64,000 nt of DNA from Peronospora farinosa (GCA_947646735.1 CANTFK010000989.1:211075-275074); one strand, 5' to 3'. Positions 42,042-54,478 are shown, counted from the stretch's first letter. The notes: generated by a model not told the origin, from the sequence alone. A program made the numbers and translations.

Positions 42042-43043
42042 TGATTCTTTTTCTTCTTCAAATAACGATACCTTGTCCCTCTCCGCTGCGAAAGTCTGTC
42101 AGTTGGATCGCACACGCAGATGGCAAGTACAGCATTGACAAGCTCGGTAGTACGTCTGATGGTACTTGTTTCACCTACTTCATCTCGTGAGAGCGTCACC
42201 ACCACTCACACCAAGCGTGGTCGTACGTTCTTCATGTTCACGTCGACAATCGGCGCAGGGATGCCTCGCGTTGAAACAATCGTCAACATCTTGTGTGTGG
42301 CCGAGTGCTTCGGATCGAGACGTCGCTGAGTGGATTAATGACTAAGGTGATGCAAGGAAAAGACTTTCTGAAACTGTTGGAACGGTACTTAGCAAGAGCT
42401 ACTGCGAACGTGATCCACGGGGATCTTTTTCGCCACAGACATGGTCGAGGACTTCACTGACACAGATATGGTCGTCGTTAAAATCGTCGTATTCTGAGAG
42501 GTGGACGATCTTGTCACCGGACTTGAGGCGAACGATGCGACTTTTCGGGAGAAATTCTACATACCTGCTGTGGTAGAGAGCAAACGTCCTCACTACGTTA
42601 AGTCGATCGACTTGACCAAGTTACTGTCAATGTAAGCCACAATCAAACCACTGCTCATTAGCGAGGACCACCCGACCTTCTACAATAAAGACATGAAATA
42701 GCCATCGACTTCTCCTCAGTGCAATACACGAACCCACTTGTTCTCAGGATGTGGTATATAGCTGCTGCTGCTAGCGCTAGTGGTTTCCTCCGAGACTTCC
42801 TCACTCTCCTTTTGTCAACTCGCGTAATAGCAAGAACATCTACGTCTAAATGGAGGGGGTAAGAGTCAAGCCTCTCTTTACAAGTGGCACCTCAAACGGA
42901 CCGATCCGCGTTACGGATGCGCTCAGTGTGAGCAGTTGTTAGATTACAATCTGCGTAGACGAATAAACCAGCTTACCAAACAAACAAGCAAGCAGCCCCG
43001 ATGGCACTTTGAAAGTGAGTTGATGCGAAATGCAACGTGTTGA
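42042..43043 (+). pseudogene. Passenger gene remnant, copy 2
   Basis: Same broken blocks as copy 1. Here the segment with TSSVVRLMVLVSPTSSRESV reads 69 codons (42120-42329) before a stop, but the following block is in another frame. Ends at TGA 43041-43043. Confidence 0.6.
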
Positions 43044-43192
43044 TTGTCGAAAAGTTTAGAGTGAACGCAACGCATATCGGCTAAGACTCCGTTCTCCATC
43101 ACGATATCCATGAGCAGCTTCTGAGCGACTTGGGCATTTTTGAAAGCTGATGACATGTGATAGTTGATCCGGTTCGACGCGGATGTGGTCAT

Positions 43193-43837
43193 TTACGTCG
43201 AGGTGGTAGTTGCAGCAGTAAGGGCGACTGAGGGCGACATTGTCGAGCGAATGTACGTTGGCGCCATGGCGATAGCAAGATTTGCTGGGGTGTCGGCAGG
43301 AGTGACAGCGGGAGCTTGAGAAAGAGTCGGAGTAGATAGTGGGGCAGTAGTTGGGGCCACTACCGGTGCCTTCGTATTAGTTGCCGGGACTACTGCACGC
43401 AGAAGGTCCACAACGTGACCGGCTAAAGCCCCAGTGTCACCACTCTTTGCCGCCGAAATGATACCCACAGCGCTAGAAAGCACGCTGGGTGTCGTCACGA
43501 TGCGTGCCAAAATATCAAAAAGGTCTTGAGTACTCATGGTAATAGCTGAGCCCGTTTTCCGGGCGTTCGGCAGAATCTTTTTGATGATGTCTGCAAGTTG
43601 CACGTGGTCACTCAGCGAGATGACAATGTTGCTATTGGTCACAAGGATAGTGTTGTTCTTGGCATTCAACTTGTTGCTGATGACACCGACTGGAACGGAC
43701 AGCGAGAAGCTACCTTTTCCGGGTTTGGCGGGGTTCACGTCAGTAGCTGTCATGTCGTTCACCATTTGGTGATCGGCTGCCACGAACGACACCAAACATA
43801 CCAGAGCGATAGCGATCGCAGCAATTGAAGTCTTCAT
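43193..43837 (-). CDS. Secreted 214-residue family protein, copy 3
   Basis: Intact. It shares Phe44, Asn68, Lys87, Arg93 and Ala190 with copy 2 but has Ala11 in the signal peptide (as copy 4), Leu46, Pro158 (as copy 9) and Ser203. This mosaic of neighbour-shared sites suggests exchange between copies. An ATG again directly follows the TAA (43192), in frame. Confidence 0.9.
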   Translation of the reverse strand: MKTSIAAIAIALVCLVSFVAADHQMVNDMTATDVNPAKPGKGSFSLSVPVGVISNKLNAKNNTILVTNSNIVISLSDHVQLADIIKKILPNARKTGSAITMSTQDLFDILARIVTTPSVLSSAVGIISAAKSGDTGALAGHVVDLLRAVVPATNTKAPVVAPTTAPLSTPTLSQAPAVTPADTPANLAIAMAPTYIRSTMSPSVALTAATTTST

Positions 43838-44188
43838 CGGGCAGCTTGGGTGTTGAAGATAAGGTCGACTTGAGTACTTGGAGTCCAGTAGAACAATGAC
43901 AGAGGAATGAAAACCCGCGGTAAAGCTGGGTTAAAGCTGCTGCATACGAAAGACCGATCTCGCGGAAATGACAAAGAAACACCGTGTAGAAATCTCCAGA
44001 CCTACGACGATAATCTTACTTGAAACTTTCAATTTGAGTTTGAACACGAACGCTGGGCTGAACGACATAGATGTAGGAAGTAGAGCGACTAGTTCCGAGT
44101 CTACATGATCGACATTATAAAGGTGTGGCAATTCTATCGGAAGCAGACATCGGTGATAGACGATATTCACTGAGAACGTCAGCACACG

Positions 44189-44331
44189 TATCATATTAGT
44201 CTTATCATACTAGCACTTCTTTGGGCCATTTGCTCGTCATTGTGGTCGGATTCAAGACTAATATGATACGACTAGTCTTGAATCTATCAGCCGACCCCAA
44301 TGACGAGCCAAATGGTCCAAGAAGTGCTAGT
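44189..44331. repeat. Foldback element, unit 3
   Basis: Nested inverted repeats as in unit 1, with the ATCTATCAG loop variant of unit 2. Confidence 0.85.
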
Positions 44332-45336
44332 TGATTCTTTTTCTTCTTCAAATAACGATACCTTGTCCGTCTCTGCTGCGAAAGTCTGTCAGTTGGATCG
44401 CACACCAGATGGCAAGTACAGCATTGACAAGCTCGGTAGTACGTCTGATGGTACTTGTTTCACCTACTTCATCTCGTGAGAGCGTCACCACCACTCACAC
44501 CAAGCGTGGTCGTACGTTCTTCATGTTCACGTCGACAATCGGCGCAGGGATGCCTCGCGTTGAAACAATCGTCAACATCTTGTGTGTGGCCGAGTGCTTC
44601 GGATCGAGACGTCGCTGAGTGGATTAATGACTAAGGTGATGCAAGGAAAAGACTTTCTGAAACTGTTGGAACGGTACTTAGCAAGAGCTACTGCGAACGT
44701 GATCCACGGGGATCTTTTTCGCCACAGACATGGTCGAGGACTTCACTGACACAGATATGGTCGTCGTTAAAATCGTCGTATTCTGAGAGGTGGACGATCT
44801 TGTCACCGGACTTGAGGCGAACGATGCGACTTTTCGGGAGAAATTCTACATACCTGCTGTGGTGGAGAGCAAACGTCCTCACTACGTTAAGTCGATCGAC
44901 TTGACCAAGTTCCCGTCAATGTAAGCCACAATCAAACCACTGCTCATTAGCGAGGACCACCCGACCTTCTACACTAAAGACATGAAATAGCCATCGACTT
45001 CTCCTCAGTGCAATACACGAACCCACTTGTTCTCAGGATGTGGTATATAGCTGCTGCTGCTAGCGCTAGTGGTTTCCTCCGAGACTTCCTCACTCTTTTG
45101 TCAACTCGCGTAATAGCAAGAACATCTACGTCTAAATGGCAGGGGGTAAGAGTCAAGCCACTCTTTACAAGTGGCACCTCAAACGGACCGATCCGCGTTA
45201 CGGATGCGCTCAGTGTGAGCAGTTGTTGGATTACAATCTGCGTAGACGAATAAGCCAGCTTACCAAACCAACAAGCAAAGCCAAGCAGCCCCGATGGTAC
45301 TTTGAAAGTGAGTTGATGCGAAATGCAACGTGTTGA
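44332..45336 (+). pseudogene. Passenger gene remnant, copy 3
   Basis: Broken as in the other units. A one-base loss near 44403 (CACACCAGATGG where others have CACACGCAGATGG) changes the first frame. The block VQYTNPLVLRMWYIAAAA is here in frame with a longer run to 45253. Ends in ELMRNATC at 45336. Confidence 0.6.
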
Positions 45337-45480
45337 TTGTCGAAAAGTTTAAAGTGAACGCATATCGGCTAAGACTCCGTTCTCCATCACGATATCCGTG
45401 AGCAGCTTCGGAGCGACTTGGGCATTTGTGAAAGCTGATGACATGTGATAGTTGATCCGGTTCGACGCGGATGTGGTCAG

Positions 45481-46125
45481 TTACGTCGAGGTGGTAGTTG
45501 CAGCAGTAAGGGCGACTGAGGGCGACATTGTCGAGCGAATGTACGTTGGTGCCATGGCGATAGCAAGATTTGCTGGGGTGTCGGCAGGAGTGACAGCGGG
45601 AGCTTGAGAAAGAGTCGGAGTAGATAGTGGGGCAGTAGTTGGGGCCACTACCGATGCCTTCGTATTAGTTGCCGGGACTACTGCACGCAGAAGGTCCACA
45701 ACGTGACCGGCTAAAGCCCCAGTGTCACCACTCTTTGCCGCCGAAATGATACCCACAGCGCTAGAAAGCACGCTGGGTGTCGTCACGATGCGTGCCAAAA
45801 TATCAAAAAGGTCTTGAGTACTCATGGTAATAGCTGAGCCCGTTTTCTGGGCGTTCGGCAGAATCTTTTTGATGATGTCTGCAAGTTGCACGTGGTCACT
45901 CAGCGAGATGACAATGTTGCTATCGGTCACAAGTATAGTGTTGTTCTTGGCATTCAACTTGTTGCTGATGACACCGACTGGAACGGACATCGAGGAGCTA
46001 CCTTTTCCGGGTTTGGCGGGGTTCACGTCAGTAGCTGTCATGTCGTTCACCATTTGGTGATCGGCTGCCACGAACGACACCAAACATACCAGAGCGATAG
46101 CGATCGCAGCAATTGAAGTCTTCAT
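45481..46125 (-). CDS. Secreted 214-residue family protein, copy 4
   Basis: Intact. Intermediate between the two subtypes: Ala11, Met46, Lys87 and Ala190 as in copies 2-3, but Ser44, Asp68 and Gln93 as in copies 5-9. The codon after the stop is CTG, not ATG, though the frame beyond it is still open. Confidence 0.9.
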   Translation of the reverse strand: MKTSIAAIAIALVCLVSFVAADHQMVNDMTATDVNPAKPGKGSSSMSVPVGVISNKLNAKNNTILVTDSNIVISLSDHVQLADIIKKILPNAQKTGSAITMSTQDLFDILARIVTTPSVLSSAVGIISAAKSGDTGALAGHVVDLLRAVVPATNTKASVVAPTTAPLSTPTLSQAPAVTPADTPANLAIAMAPTYIRSTMSPSVALTAATTTST

Positions 46126-46476
46126 CGGGCAGCTTGGGTGTTGAAGCTAAGGTCGACTTGAGTACTTGGAGTCCAGTAGAACAATGACAGAGGAATGAAA
46201 ACCCGCGGTAAAGCTGGGTTAAAGCTGCTGCATACGAAAGACCGATCTCGCGGAAATGACAAAGAAACACCGTGTAGAAATCTCCAGACCTACGACGATA
46301 ATCTTACTTGAAACTTTCAATTTGAGTTTGAACACAAACGCTGGGCTGAACGACATAGATGTAGGAAGTAGTGCGACTAGTTCCGAGTCTACATGATCGA
46401 CATTATAAAGGTGTGGCAATCCTATCGGAAGCAGACATCGGTGATAGACGATATCCACTGAGAACGTCAGCACACG

Positions 46477-46619
46477 TATCATATTAGTCTTATCATACTA
46501 GCACTTCTTTGGGCCATTTGCTCGCCATTGTGGTCGGATTCAAGACTAATATGATACGACTAGTCTTGAATCTGCCAGCCGACCCCAATGACGAGCCAAA
46601 TGGTCCAAGAAGTGCTAGT
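46477..46619. repeat. Foldback element, unit 4
   Basis: Nested inverted repeats as in unit 1, with the ATCTGCCAG loop and a GCTCGCCATTG arm as in unit 1. Confidence 0.85.
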
Positions 46620-47625
46620 TGATTCTTTTTCTTCTTCAAATAACGACACCTTGTCCCTCTCCGCTGCGAAAGTCTGTCAGTTGGATCGCACACGCAGATG
46701 GCAAGTACAGCATTGACAAGCTCGGTAGTACGTCTGATGGTACTTGTTTCACCTACTTCATCTCGTGAGAGCGTCACCACCACTCACACCAAGCGTGGTC
46801 GTACGTTCTTCATGTTCACGTCGACAATCGGCGCAGGGATGCCTCGCGTTGAAACAATCGTCAACATCTTGTGTGTGGCCGAGTGCTTCGGATCGAGACG
46901 TCGCTAAGTGGATCAATGACTAAGGTGATGCAAGGAAAAGACTTTCTGAAACTGTTGGAACGGTACTTAGCAAGGGCTACTGAGAACGTGATCCACGGGG
47001 TCTTTTTCGACAGACGTGGTCGAGGACTTCACTGACACAGATATGGTCGTCGTTAAAATCGTCGTATTCTGAGAGGTGGACGATATTGTCACCGGACTTG
47101 AGGCGAACGATGCGACTTTTCGGGAGAAATACTACATACCTGCTGTGGTGGAGAGCAAACGTCCTCACTACGTTAAGTCGATCGACTTGACCAAGTTCCT
47201 GTCAATGTAAGCCACAATCAAACCACTGCTCATTAGCGAGGACCACCCGACCTTCTACACTAAAGAAAATGAAATAGCCATCGACTTCTCCTCAGTGCAA
47301 TACACGAACCCACTTGTTCTCAGGATGTGGTATATAGCTGCTGCTGCTAGCGCTAGTGGCTTCCTCCGAGACTTCCTCACTCTTCCTCACTTTTGTCAAC
47401 TCGCGTAATAGCAAGAACATCTACGTCTAAATGGCAGGGGGTAAGAGTCAAGCCTCTCTTTACAAGTGGCACCTCAAACGGACCGATCCGCGTTACGGAT
47501 GCGCTCAGTGTGAGCAGTTGTTGGATTACAATCTGCGTAGACGAATAAACCAGCTTACCAAACAAACAAGCAAGCAGCCCCGATGGCACTTTGAAAGTGA
47601 GTTGATGCGAAATGCAACGTGTTGA
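46620..47625 (+). pseudogene. Passenger gene remnant, copy 4
   Basis: Broken. The block around 46979-47010 has lost bases relative to units 1-3 (GTCTTTTTCGACAGACG), which changes the frame of the VVEDFTDTDMV stretch. It ends in QPRWHFESELMRNATC at 47625. Confidence 0.6.
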
Positions 47626-47769
47626 TTGTCGAAAAGTTTAGAGTGAATGCATATCGGCTAAGACTCCGTTCTTCATCACGATATCCATGAGCAGCTTCGG
47701 AGCGACTTGGGCATTTGTGAAAGCTGATGACATGTGATATTTGATCCGGTTCGACGCGGATGTGGTCAG

Positions 47770-48414
47770 TTACGTCGAGGTGGTAGTTGCAGCAGTAAGG
47801 GCGACTGAGGGCGACATTGTCGAGCGAATGTACGTTGGCGCCATGGAGATAGCAAGATTTGCTGGGGTGTCGGCAGGAGTGACAGCGGGAGCTTGAGAAA
47901 GAGTCGGAGTAGATAGTGGGGCAGTAGTTGGGGCCACTACCGATGCCTTCGTATTAGTTGCCGGGACTACTGCACGCAGAAGGTCCACAACGTGACCGGC
48001 TAAAGCCCCAGTGTCACCACTCTTTGCCGCCGATATGATACCCACAGCGCTAGAAAGCACGCTGGGTGTCGTCACGATGCGTGCCAAAATATCAAAAAGG
48101 TCTTGAGTACTCATGGTAATAGCTGAGCCCGTTTTTTGGGCGTTCGGCAGAATCTCTTTGATGATGTCTGCAAGTTGCACGTGGTCACTCAGCGAGATGA
48201 CAATGTTGCTATCGGTCACAAGGATAGTGTTGTTCTTGGCATTCAACTTGTTGCTGATGACACCGACTGGAACGGACAGCGAGGAGCTACCTTTTCCGGG
48301 TTTGGCGGGGTTCACGTCAGTAGCTGTCATGTCGTTCACCATTTGGTGATCGGCTGCCACGAATGACACCAAACATACCAGAGTGATAGCGATCGCAGCA
48401 ATTGAAGTCTTCAT
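47770..48414 (-). CDS. Secreted 214-residue family protein, copy 5
   Basis: Intact. It has the consensus of the right-hand subtype: Thr30, Ala37, Pro39, Ser44, Leu46, Asp68, Glu87, Gln93, Asn154, Ser158, Ser190, Thr211. Copies 6-8 differ from it by only one or two residues each. Confidence 0.9.
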   Translation of the reverse strand: MKTSIAAIAITLVCLVSFVAADHQMVNDMTATDVNPAKPGKGSSSLSVPVGVISNKLNAKNNTILVTDSNIVISLSDHVQLADIIKEILPNAQKTGSAITMSTQDLFDILARIVTTPSVLSSAVGIISAAKSGDTGALAGHVVDLLRAVVPATNTKASVVAPTTAPLSTPTLSQAPAVTPADTPANLAISMAPTYIRSTMSPSVALTAATTTST

Positions 48415-48765
48415 CGGGTAGCTTGGGTGTTGAAGCTAAGGTCGACTTGAGTACTTGGAGTCCAATAGAACAATGACAGAGGAATGAAAACCCGCGGTAA
48501 AGCTGGGTTAAAGCTGCTGCATACGAAAGACCGATCTCGCGGAAATGACAAAGAAACACCGTGTAGAAATCTCCAGACCTACGACGATAATCTTACTTGA
48601 AACTTTCAATTTGAGTTTGAACACAAACGCTGGGCTGAACGACGTAGATGTAGGAAGTAGTGCGACTAGTTCCGAGTCTACATGATCGACATTATAAAGG
48701 TGTGGCAATCATATCGGAAGCAGACATCGGTGGTAGACGATATCCACTGAGAACGTCAGCACACG

Positions 48766-48908
48766 TATCATACTAGTCTTATCATACTAGCACTTCTTTG
48801 GGCCATTTGCTCGTCATTGTGGTCGGATTCAAGACTAATATGATACGACTAGTCTTGAATCTGCCAGCCGACCCCAATGACGAGCCAAATGGTCCAAGAA
48901 GTGCTAGT
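48766..48908. repeat. Foldback element, unit 5
   Basis: Nested inverted repeats as in unit 1. The leading arm reads TATCATACTAGTCTT, one base different from units 1-4, so its pairing with the inner arm has one mismatch. Confidence 0.85.
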
Positions 48909-49910
48909 TGATTCTTTTTTTCTTCAAATAACGACACCTTGTCCGTCTCTGCTGCGAAAGTCTGTCAGCTGGATCGCACACGCAATGGCAAGTACAGCAT
49001 TGACAAGCTCGGTAGTACGTCTGATGGTACTTGTTTCACCTACTTCATCTCGTGAGAGCGTCACCACCACTCACACCAAGACTGGTCGTACGTTCTTCAT
49101 GTTCACGTCGACAATCGGCGCAGGGATGCCTCGCGTTGAAACAATCGTCAACATCTTGTGTGTGGCCGAGTGCTTCGGATCGAGACGTCGCTAAGTGGAT
49201 CAATGACTAAGGTGATGCAAGGAAAAGACTTTCTGAAACTGTTGGAACGGTACTTAGCAAGGGCTACTGAGAACGTGATCCACGGGGTCTTTTTCGCAGA
49301 CGTGGTCGAGGACTTCACTGACACAGATATGGTGTCGTTCAAATCGTCGTATTTCGAGAGTTGGACGATATTGTCACCGGACTTGAGGCGTACGATGCGA
49401 TTTTTCGAAAGAAATACTACATACCTGCTGTGGTAGAAAGCAAACGTCCTCACTACGTTAAGTCGATCGACTTGACCAAGTTACTGTCAATGTAAGCCAC
49501 AATCAAACCACTGCTCATTAGCGAGGACCACCCGACCTTCAACACTAAAGAAAATGAAATAGCCATCGACTTCTCCTCAGTGCAATACACGAACCCACTT
49601 GTTCTCAGGATGTGGTATATAGCTGCTGCTGCTAGCGCTAGTGGCTTCCTCCGAGACTTCCTCACTCTTCCTCACTTTTGTCAACTCGCGTAATAGCAAG
49701 AACATCTACGTCTAAATGGCAGGGGGTAAGAGTCAAGCCACTCTTTACAAGTGGCACCTCAAACGGACCGATCCGCGTTACGGATGCGCTCAGTGTGAGC
49801 AGTTGTTGGATTACAATCTGCGTAGATGAATAAACCAGCTTACCAAACAAACAAGCAAGCAGCCCCGATGGCACTTTGAAAGTGAGTTGATGCGAAATGC
49901 AACGTGTTGA
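48909..49910 (+). pseudogene. Passenger gene remnant, copy 5
   Basis: Broken. It reads 92 codons (49158-49436) through SLSGSMTKVMQGKDFLKLLE and VFFADVVEDFTDTDMV before a shift near 49335 (GGTGTCGTTCAAATC), where units 6-8 keep the frame. Confidence 0.6.
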
Positions 49911-50059
49911 TTGTCGAAAAGTTTAGAGTGAACGCAACGCATATCGGCTAAGACTCCGTTCTTCATCACGATATCCATGAGCAGCTTCGGAGCGACTTGG
50001 GCATTTGTGAAAGCTGATGACATGTGATATTTGATCCGGTTCGACGCGGATGTGGTCAG

Positions 50060-50704
50060 TTACGTCGAGGTGGTAGTTGCAGCAGTAAGGGCGACTGAGG
50101 GCGACATTGTCGAGCGAATGTACGTTGGCGCCATGGAGATAGCAAGATTTGCTGGGGTGTCGGCAGGAGTGACAGCGGGAGCTTGAGAAAGAGTCGGAGT
50201 AGATAGTGGGGCAGTAGTTGGGGCCACTACCGATGCCTTCGTATCAGTTGCCGGGACTACTGCACGCAGAAGGTCCACAACGTGACCGGCTAAAGCCCCA
50301 GTGTCACCACTCTTTGCCGCCGATATGATACCCACAGCGCTAGAAAGCACGCTGGGTGTCGTCACGATGCGTGCCAAAATATCAAAAAGGTCTTGAGTAC
50401 TCATGGTAATAGCTGAGCCCGTTTTTTGGGCGTTCGGCAGAATCTCTTTGATGATGTCTGCAAGTTGCACGTGGTCACTCAGCGAGATGACAATGTTGCT
50501 ATCGGTCACGAGGATAGTGTTGTTCTTGGCATTCAACTTGTTGCTGATGACACCGACTGGAACGGACAGCGAGGAGCTACCTTTTCCGGGTTTGGCGGGG
50601 TTCACGTCAGTAGCTGTCATGTCGTTCACCATTTGGTGATCGGCTGCCACGAATGACACCAAACATACCAGAGTGATAGCGATCGCAGCAATTGAAGTCT
50701 TCAT
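50060..50704 (-). CDS. Secreted 214-residue family protein, copy 6
   Basis: Intact. Identical to copy 5 except Asp154 for Asn. The same change is found in copy 8 but not in copy 7 between them. Confidence 0.9.
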   Translation of the reverse strand: MKTSIAAIAITLVCLVSFVAADHQMVNDMTATDVNPAKPGKGSSSLSVPVGVISNKLNAKNNTILVTDSNIVISLSDHVQLADIIKEILPNAQKTGSAITMSTQDLFDILARIVTTPSVLSSAVGIISAAKSGDTGALAGHVVDLLRAVVPATDTKASVVAPTTAPLSTPTLSQAPAVTPADTPANLAISMAPTYIRSTMSPSVALTAATTTST

Positions 50705-51054
50705 CGGGTAGCTTGGGTGTTGAAGCTAAGGTCGACTTGAGTACTTGGAGTCCAATAGAACAATGACAGAGGAATGAAAACCCGCGGTAAAGCTGGGTTA
50801 AAGCTGCTGCATACGAAAGACCGATCTCGCGGAAATGACAAAGAAACACCGTGTAGAAATCTCCAGACCTACGACGATAATCTTACTTGAACTTTCAATT
50901 TGAGTTTGAACACAAACGCTGGGCTGAACGACATAGATGTAGGAAGTAGTGCGACTAGTTCCGAGTCTACATGATCGACATTATAAAGGTGTGGCAATCA
51001 TATCGGAAGCAGACATCGGTGGTAGACGATATCCACTGAGAACGTCAGCACACG

Positions 51055-51197
51055 TATCATACTAGTCTTATCATACTAGCACTTCTTTGGGCCATTTGCT
51101 CGTCATTGTGGTCGGATTCAAGACTAATATGATACGACTAGTCTTGAATCTGCCAGCCGACCCCAATGACGAGCCAAATGGTCCAAGAAGTGCTAGT
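51055..51197. repeat. Foldback element, unit 6
   Basis: Nested inverted repeats as in unit 5, including the TATCATACTAGTCTT arm variant. Confidence 0.85.
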
Positions 51198-52196
51198 TGA
51201 TTCTTTTTTCTTCAAATAACGACACCTTGTCCGTCTCTGCTGCGAAAGTCTGTCAGTTGGATCGTACACGCAATGGCAAGCACAGCGTTGACAAGCTCGG
51301 TAGTACGTCTGATGGTACTTGTTTCACCTACTTCATCTCGTGAGAGCGTCACCACCACTCACACCAAGACTGGTCGTACGTTCTTCATGTTCACGTCGAC
51401 AATCGGCGCAGGGATGCCTCGCGTTGAAACAATCGTCAACATCTTGTGTGTGACCGAGTGCTTCGGATCGAGACGTCGCTAAGTGGATCAATGACTAAGG
51501 TGATGCAAGGAAAAGACTTTCTGAAACTGTTGGAACGGTACTTAGCAAGGGCTACTGAGAACGTGATCCACGGGGTCTTTTTCGCAGACGTGGTCGAGGA
51601 CTTCACTGACACAGATATGGTCGTTCAAATCGTCGTATTTCGAGAGTTGGACGATATTGTCACCGGACTTGAGGCGTACGATGCGATTTTTCGAAAGAAA
51701 TACTACATACCTGCTGTGGTAGAAAGCAAACGTCCTCACTACGTTAAGTCGATCGACTTGACCAAGTTACTGTCAATGTAAGCCACAATCAAACCACTGC
51801 TCATTAGCGAGGACCACCCGACCTTCAACACTAAAGAAAATGAAATAGCCATCGACTTCTCCTCAGTGCAATACACGAACCCACTTGTTCTCAGGATGTG
51901 GTATATAGCTGCTGCTGCTAGCGCTAGTGGCTTCCTCCGAGACTTCCTCACTCTTCCTCACTTTTGTCAACTCGCGTAATAGCAAGAACATCTACGTCTA
52001 AATGGCGGGGGGTAAGAGTCAAGCCACTCTTTACAAGTGGCACCTCAAACGGACGGATCCGCGTTACGGATGCGCTCAGTGTGAGCAGTTGTTGGATTAC
52101 AATCTGCGTAGATGAATAAACCAGCTTACCAAACAAACAAGCAAGCAGCCCCGATGGCACTTTGAAAGTGAGTTGATGCGAAATGCAACGTGTTGA
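51198..52196 (+). pseudogene. Passenger gene remnant, copy 6 (longest open block)
   Basis: The middle block is open for 111 codons (51446-51781) in units 6-8: GKDFLKLLERYLARATENVI, then VFFADVVEDFTDTDMVVQIV, LDDIVTGLEAYDAIFRKKYY and IPAVVESKRPHYVKSIDL. This is the least damaged form and the best query for a homology search. It is still flanked by stops and by blocks in other frames (VQYTNPLVLRMWYIAAAA afterwards). Confidence 0.6.
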
Positions 52197-52340
52197 TTGT
52201 CGAAAAGTTTAGAGTGAATGCATATCGGCTAAGACTCCGTTCTTCATCACGATATCCATGAGCAGCTTCGGAGCGACTTGGGCATTTGTGAAAGCTGATG
52301 ACATGTGATATTTGATCCGGTTCGACGCGGATGTGGTCAG

Positions 52341-52985
52341 TTACGTCGAGGTGATAGTTGCAGCAGTAAGGGCGACTGAGGGCGACATTGTCGAGCGAAT
52401 GTACGTTGGCGCCATGGAGATAGCAAGATTTGCTGGGGTGTCGGCAGGAGTGACAGCGGGAGCTTGAGAAAGAGTCGGAGTAGATAGTGGGGCAGTAGTT
52501 GGGGCCACTACCGATGCCTTCGTATTAGTTGCCGGGACTACTGCACGCAGAAGGTCCACAACGTGACCGGCTAAAGCCCCAGTGTCACCACTCTTTGCCG
52601 CCGATATGATACCCACAGCGCTAGAAAGCACGCTGGGTGTCGTCACGATGCGTGCCAAAATATCAAAAAGGTCTTGAGTACTCATGGTAATAGCTGAGCC
52701 CGTTTTTTGGGCGTTCGGCAGAATCTCTTTGATGATGTCTGCAAGTTGCACGTGGTCACTCAGCGAGATGACAATGTTGCTATCGGTCACGAGGATAGTG
52801 TTGTTCTTGGCATTCAACTTGTTGCTGATGACACCGACTGGAACGGACAGCGAGGAGCTACCTTTTCCGGGTTTGGCGGGGTTCACGTCAGTAGCTGTCA
52901 TGTCGTTCACCATTTGGTGATCGGCTGCCACGAATGACACCAAACATACCAGAGTGATAGCGATCGCAGCAATTGAAGTCTTCAT
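52341..52985 (-). CDS. Secreted 214-residue family protein, copy 7
   Basis: Intact. Identical to copy 5 except Ile211 for Thr near the C-terminus, a change shared with copies 8 and 9. Confidence 0.9.
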   Translation of the reverse strand: MKTSIAAIAITLVCLVSFVAADHQMVNDMTATDVNPAKPGKGSSSLSVPVGVISNKLNAKNNTILVTDSNIVISLSDHVQLADIIKEILPNAQKTGSAITMSTQDLFDILARIVTTPSVLSSAVGIISAAKSGDTGALAGHVVDLLRAVVPATNTKASVVAPTTAPLSTPTLSQAPAVTPADTPANLAISMAPTYIRSTMSPSVALTAATITST

Positions 52986-53335
52986 CGGGTAGCTTGGGTG
53001 TTGAAGCTAAGGTCGACTTGAGTACTTGGAGTCCAATAGAACAATGACAGAGGAATGAAAACCCGCGGTAAAGCTGGGTTAAAGCTGCTGCATACGAAAG
53101 ACCGATCTCGCGGAAATGACAAAGAAACACCGTGTAGAAATCTCCAGACCTACGACGATAATCTTACTTGAACTTTCAATTTGAGTTTGAACACAAACGC
53201 TGGGCTGAACGACGTAGATGTAGGAAGTAGTGCGACTAGTTCCGAGTCTACATGATCGACATTATAAAGGTGTGGCAATCATATCGGAAGCAGACATCGG
53301 TGGTAGACGATATCCACTGAGAACGTCAGCACACG

Positions 53336-53478
53336 TATCATACTAGTCTTATCATACTAGCACTTCTTTGGGCCATTTGCTCGTCATTGTGGTCGGATTC
53401 AAGACTAATATGATACGACTAGTCTTGAATCTGCCAGCCGACCCCAATGACGAGCCAAATGGTCCAAGAAGTGCTAGT
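53336..53478. repeat. Foldback element, unit 7
   Basis: Nested inverted repeats as in units 5 and 6. Confidence 0.85.
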
Positions 53479-54478
53479 TGATTCTTTTTTCTTCAAATAA
53501 CGACACCTTGTCCGTCTCTGCTGCGAAAGTCTGTCAGTTGGATCGTACACGCAATGGCAAGCACAGCGTTGACAAGCTTGGTAGTACGTCTGATGGTACT
53601 TGTTTCACCTACTTCATCTCGTGAGAGCGTCACCACCACTCACACCAAGACTGGTCGTACGTTCTTCATGTTCACGTCGACAATCGGCGCAGGGATGCCT
53701 CGCGTTGAAACAATCGTCAACATCTTGTGTGTGACCGAGTGCTTCGGATCGAGACGTCGCTAAGTGGATCAATGACTAAGGTGATGCAAGGAAAAGACTT
53801 TCTGAAACTGTTGGAACGGTACTTAGCAAGGGCTACTGAGAACGTGATCCACGGGGTCTTTTTCGCAGACGTGGTCGAGGACTTCACTGACACAGATATG
53901 GTCGTTCAAATCGTCGTATTTCGAGAGTTGGACGATATTGTCACCGGACTTGAGGCGTACGATGCGATTTTTCGAAAGAAATACTACATACCTGCTGTGG
54001 TAGAAAGCAAACGTCCTCACTACGTTAAGTCGATCGACTTGACCAAGTTACTGTCAATGTAAGCCACAATCAAGACCACTGCTCATTAGCGAGGACCACC
54101 CGACCTTCAACACTAAAGAAAATGAAATAGCCATCGACTTCTCCTCAGTGCAATACACGAACCCACTTGTTCTCAGGATGTGGTATATAGCTGCTGCTGC
54201 TAGCGCTAGTGGCTTCCTCCGAGACTTCCTCACTCTTCCTCACTTTTGTCAACTCGCGTAATAGCAAGAACATCTACGTCTAAATGGCGGGGGGTAAGAG
54301 TCAAGCCACTCTTTACAAGTGGCACCTCAAACGGACGGATCCGCGTTACGGATGCGCTCAGTGTGAGCAGTTGTTGGATTACAATCTGCGTAGATGAATA
54401 AACCAGCTTACCAAACAAACAAGCAAGCAGCCCCGATGGCACTTTGAAAGTGAGTTGATGCGAAATGCAACGTGTTGA
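53479..54478 (+). pseudogene. Passenger gene remnant, copy 7
   Basis: Nearly identical to copy 6, including the 111-codon open block (53727-54062). A one-base insertion (ATCAAGACCACTG, 54068-54080) follows the block. Confidence 0.6.
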
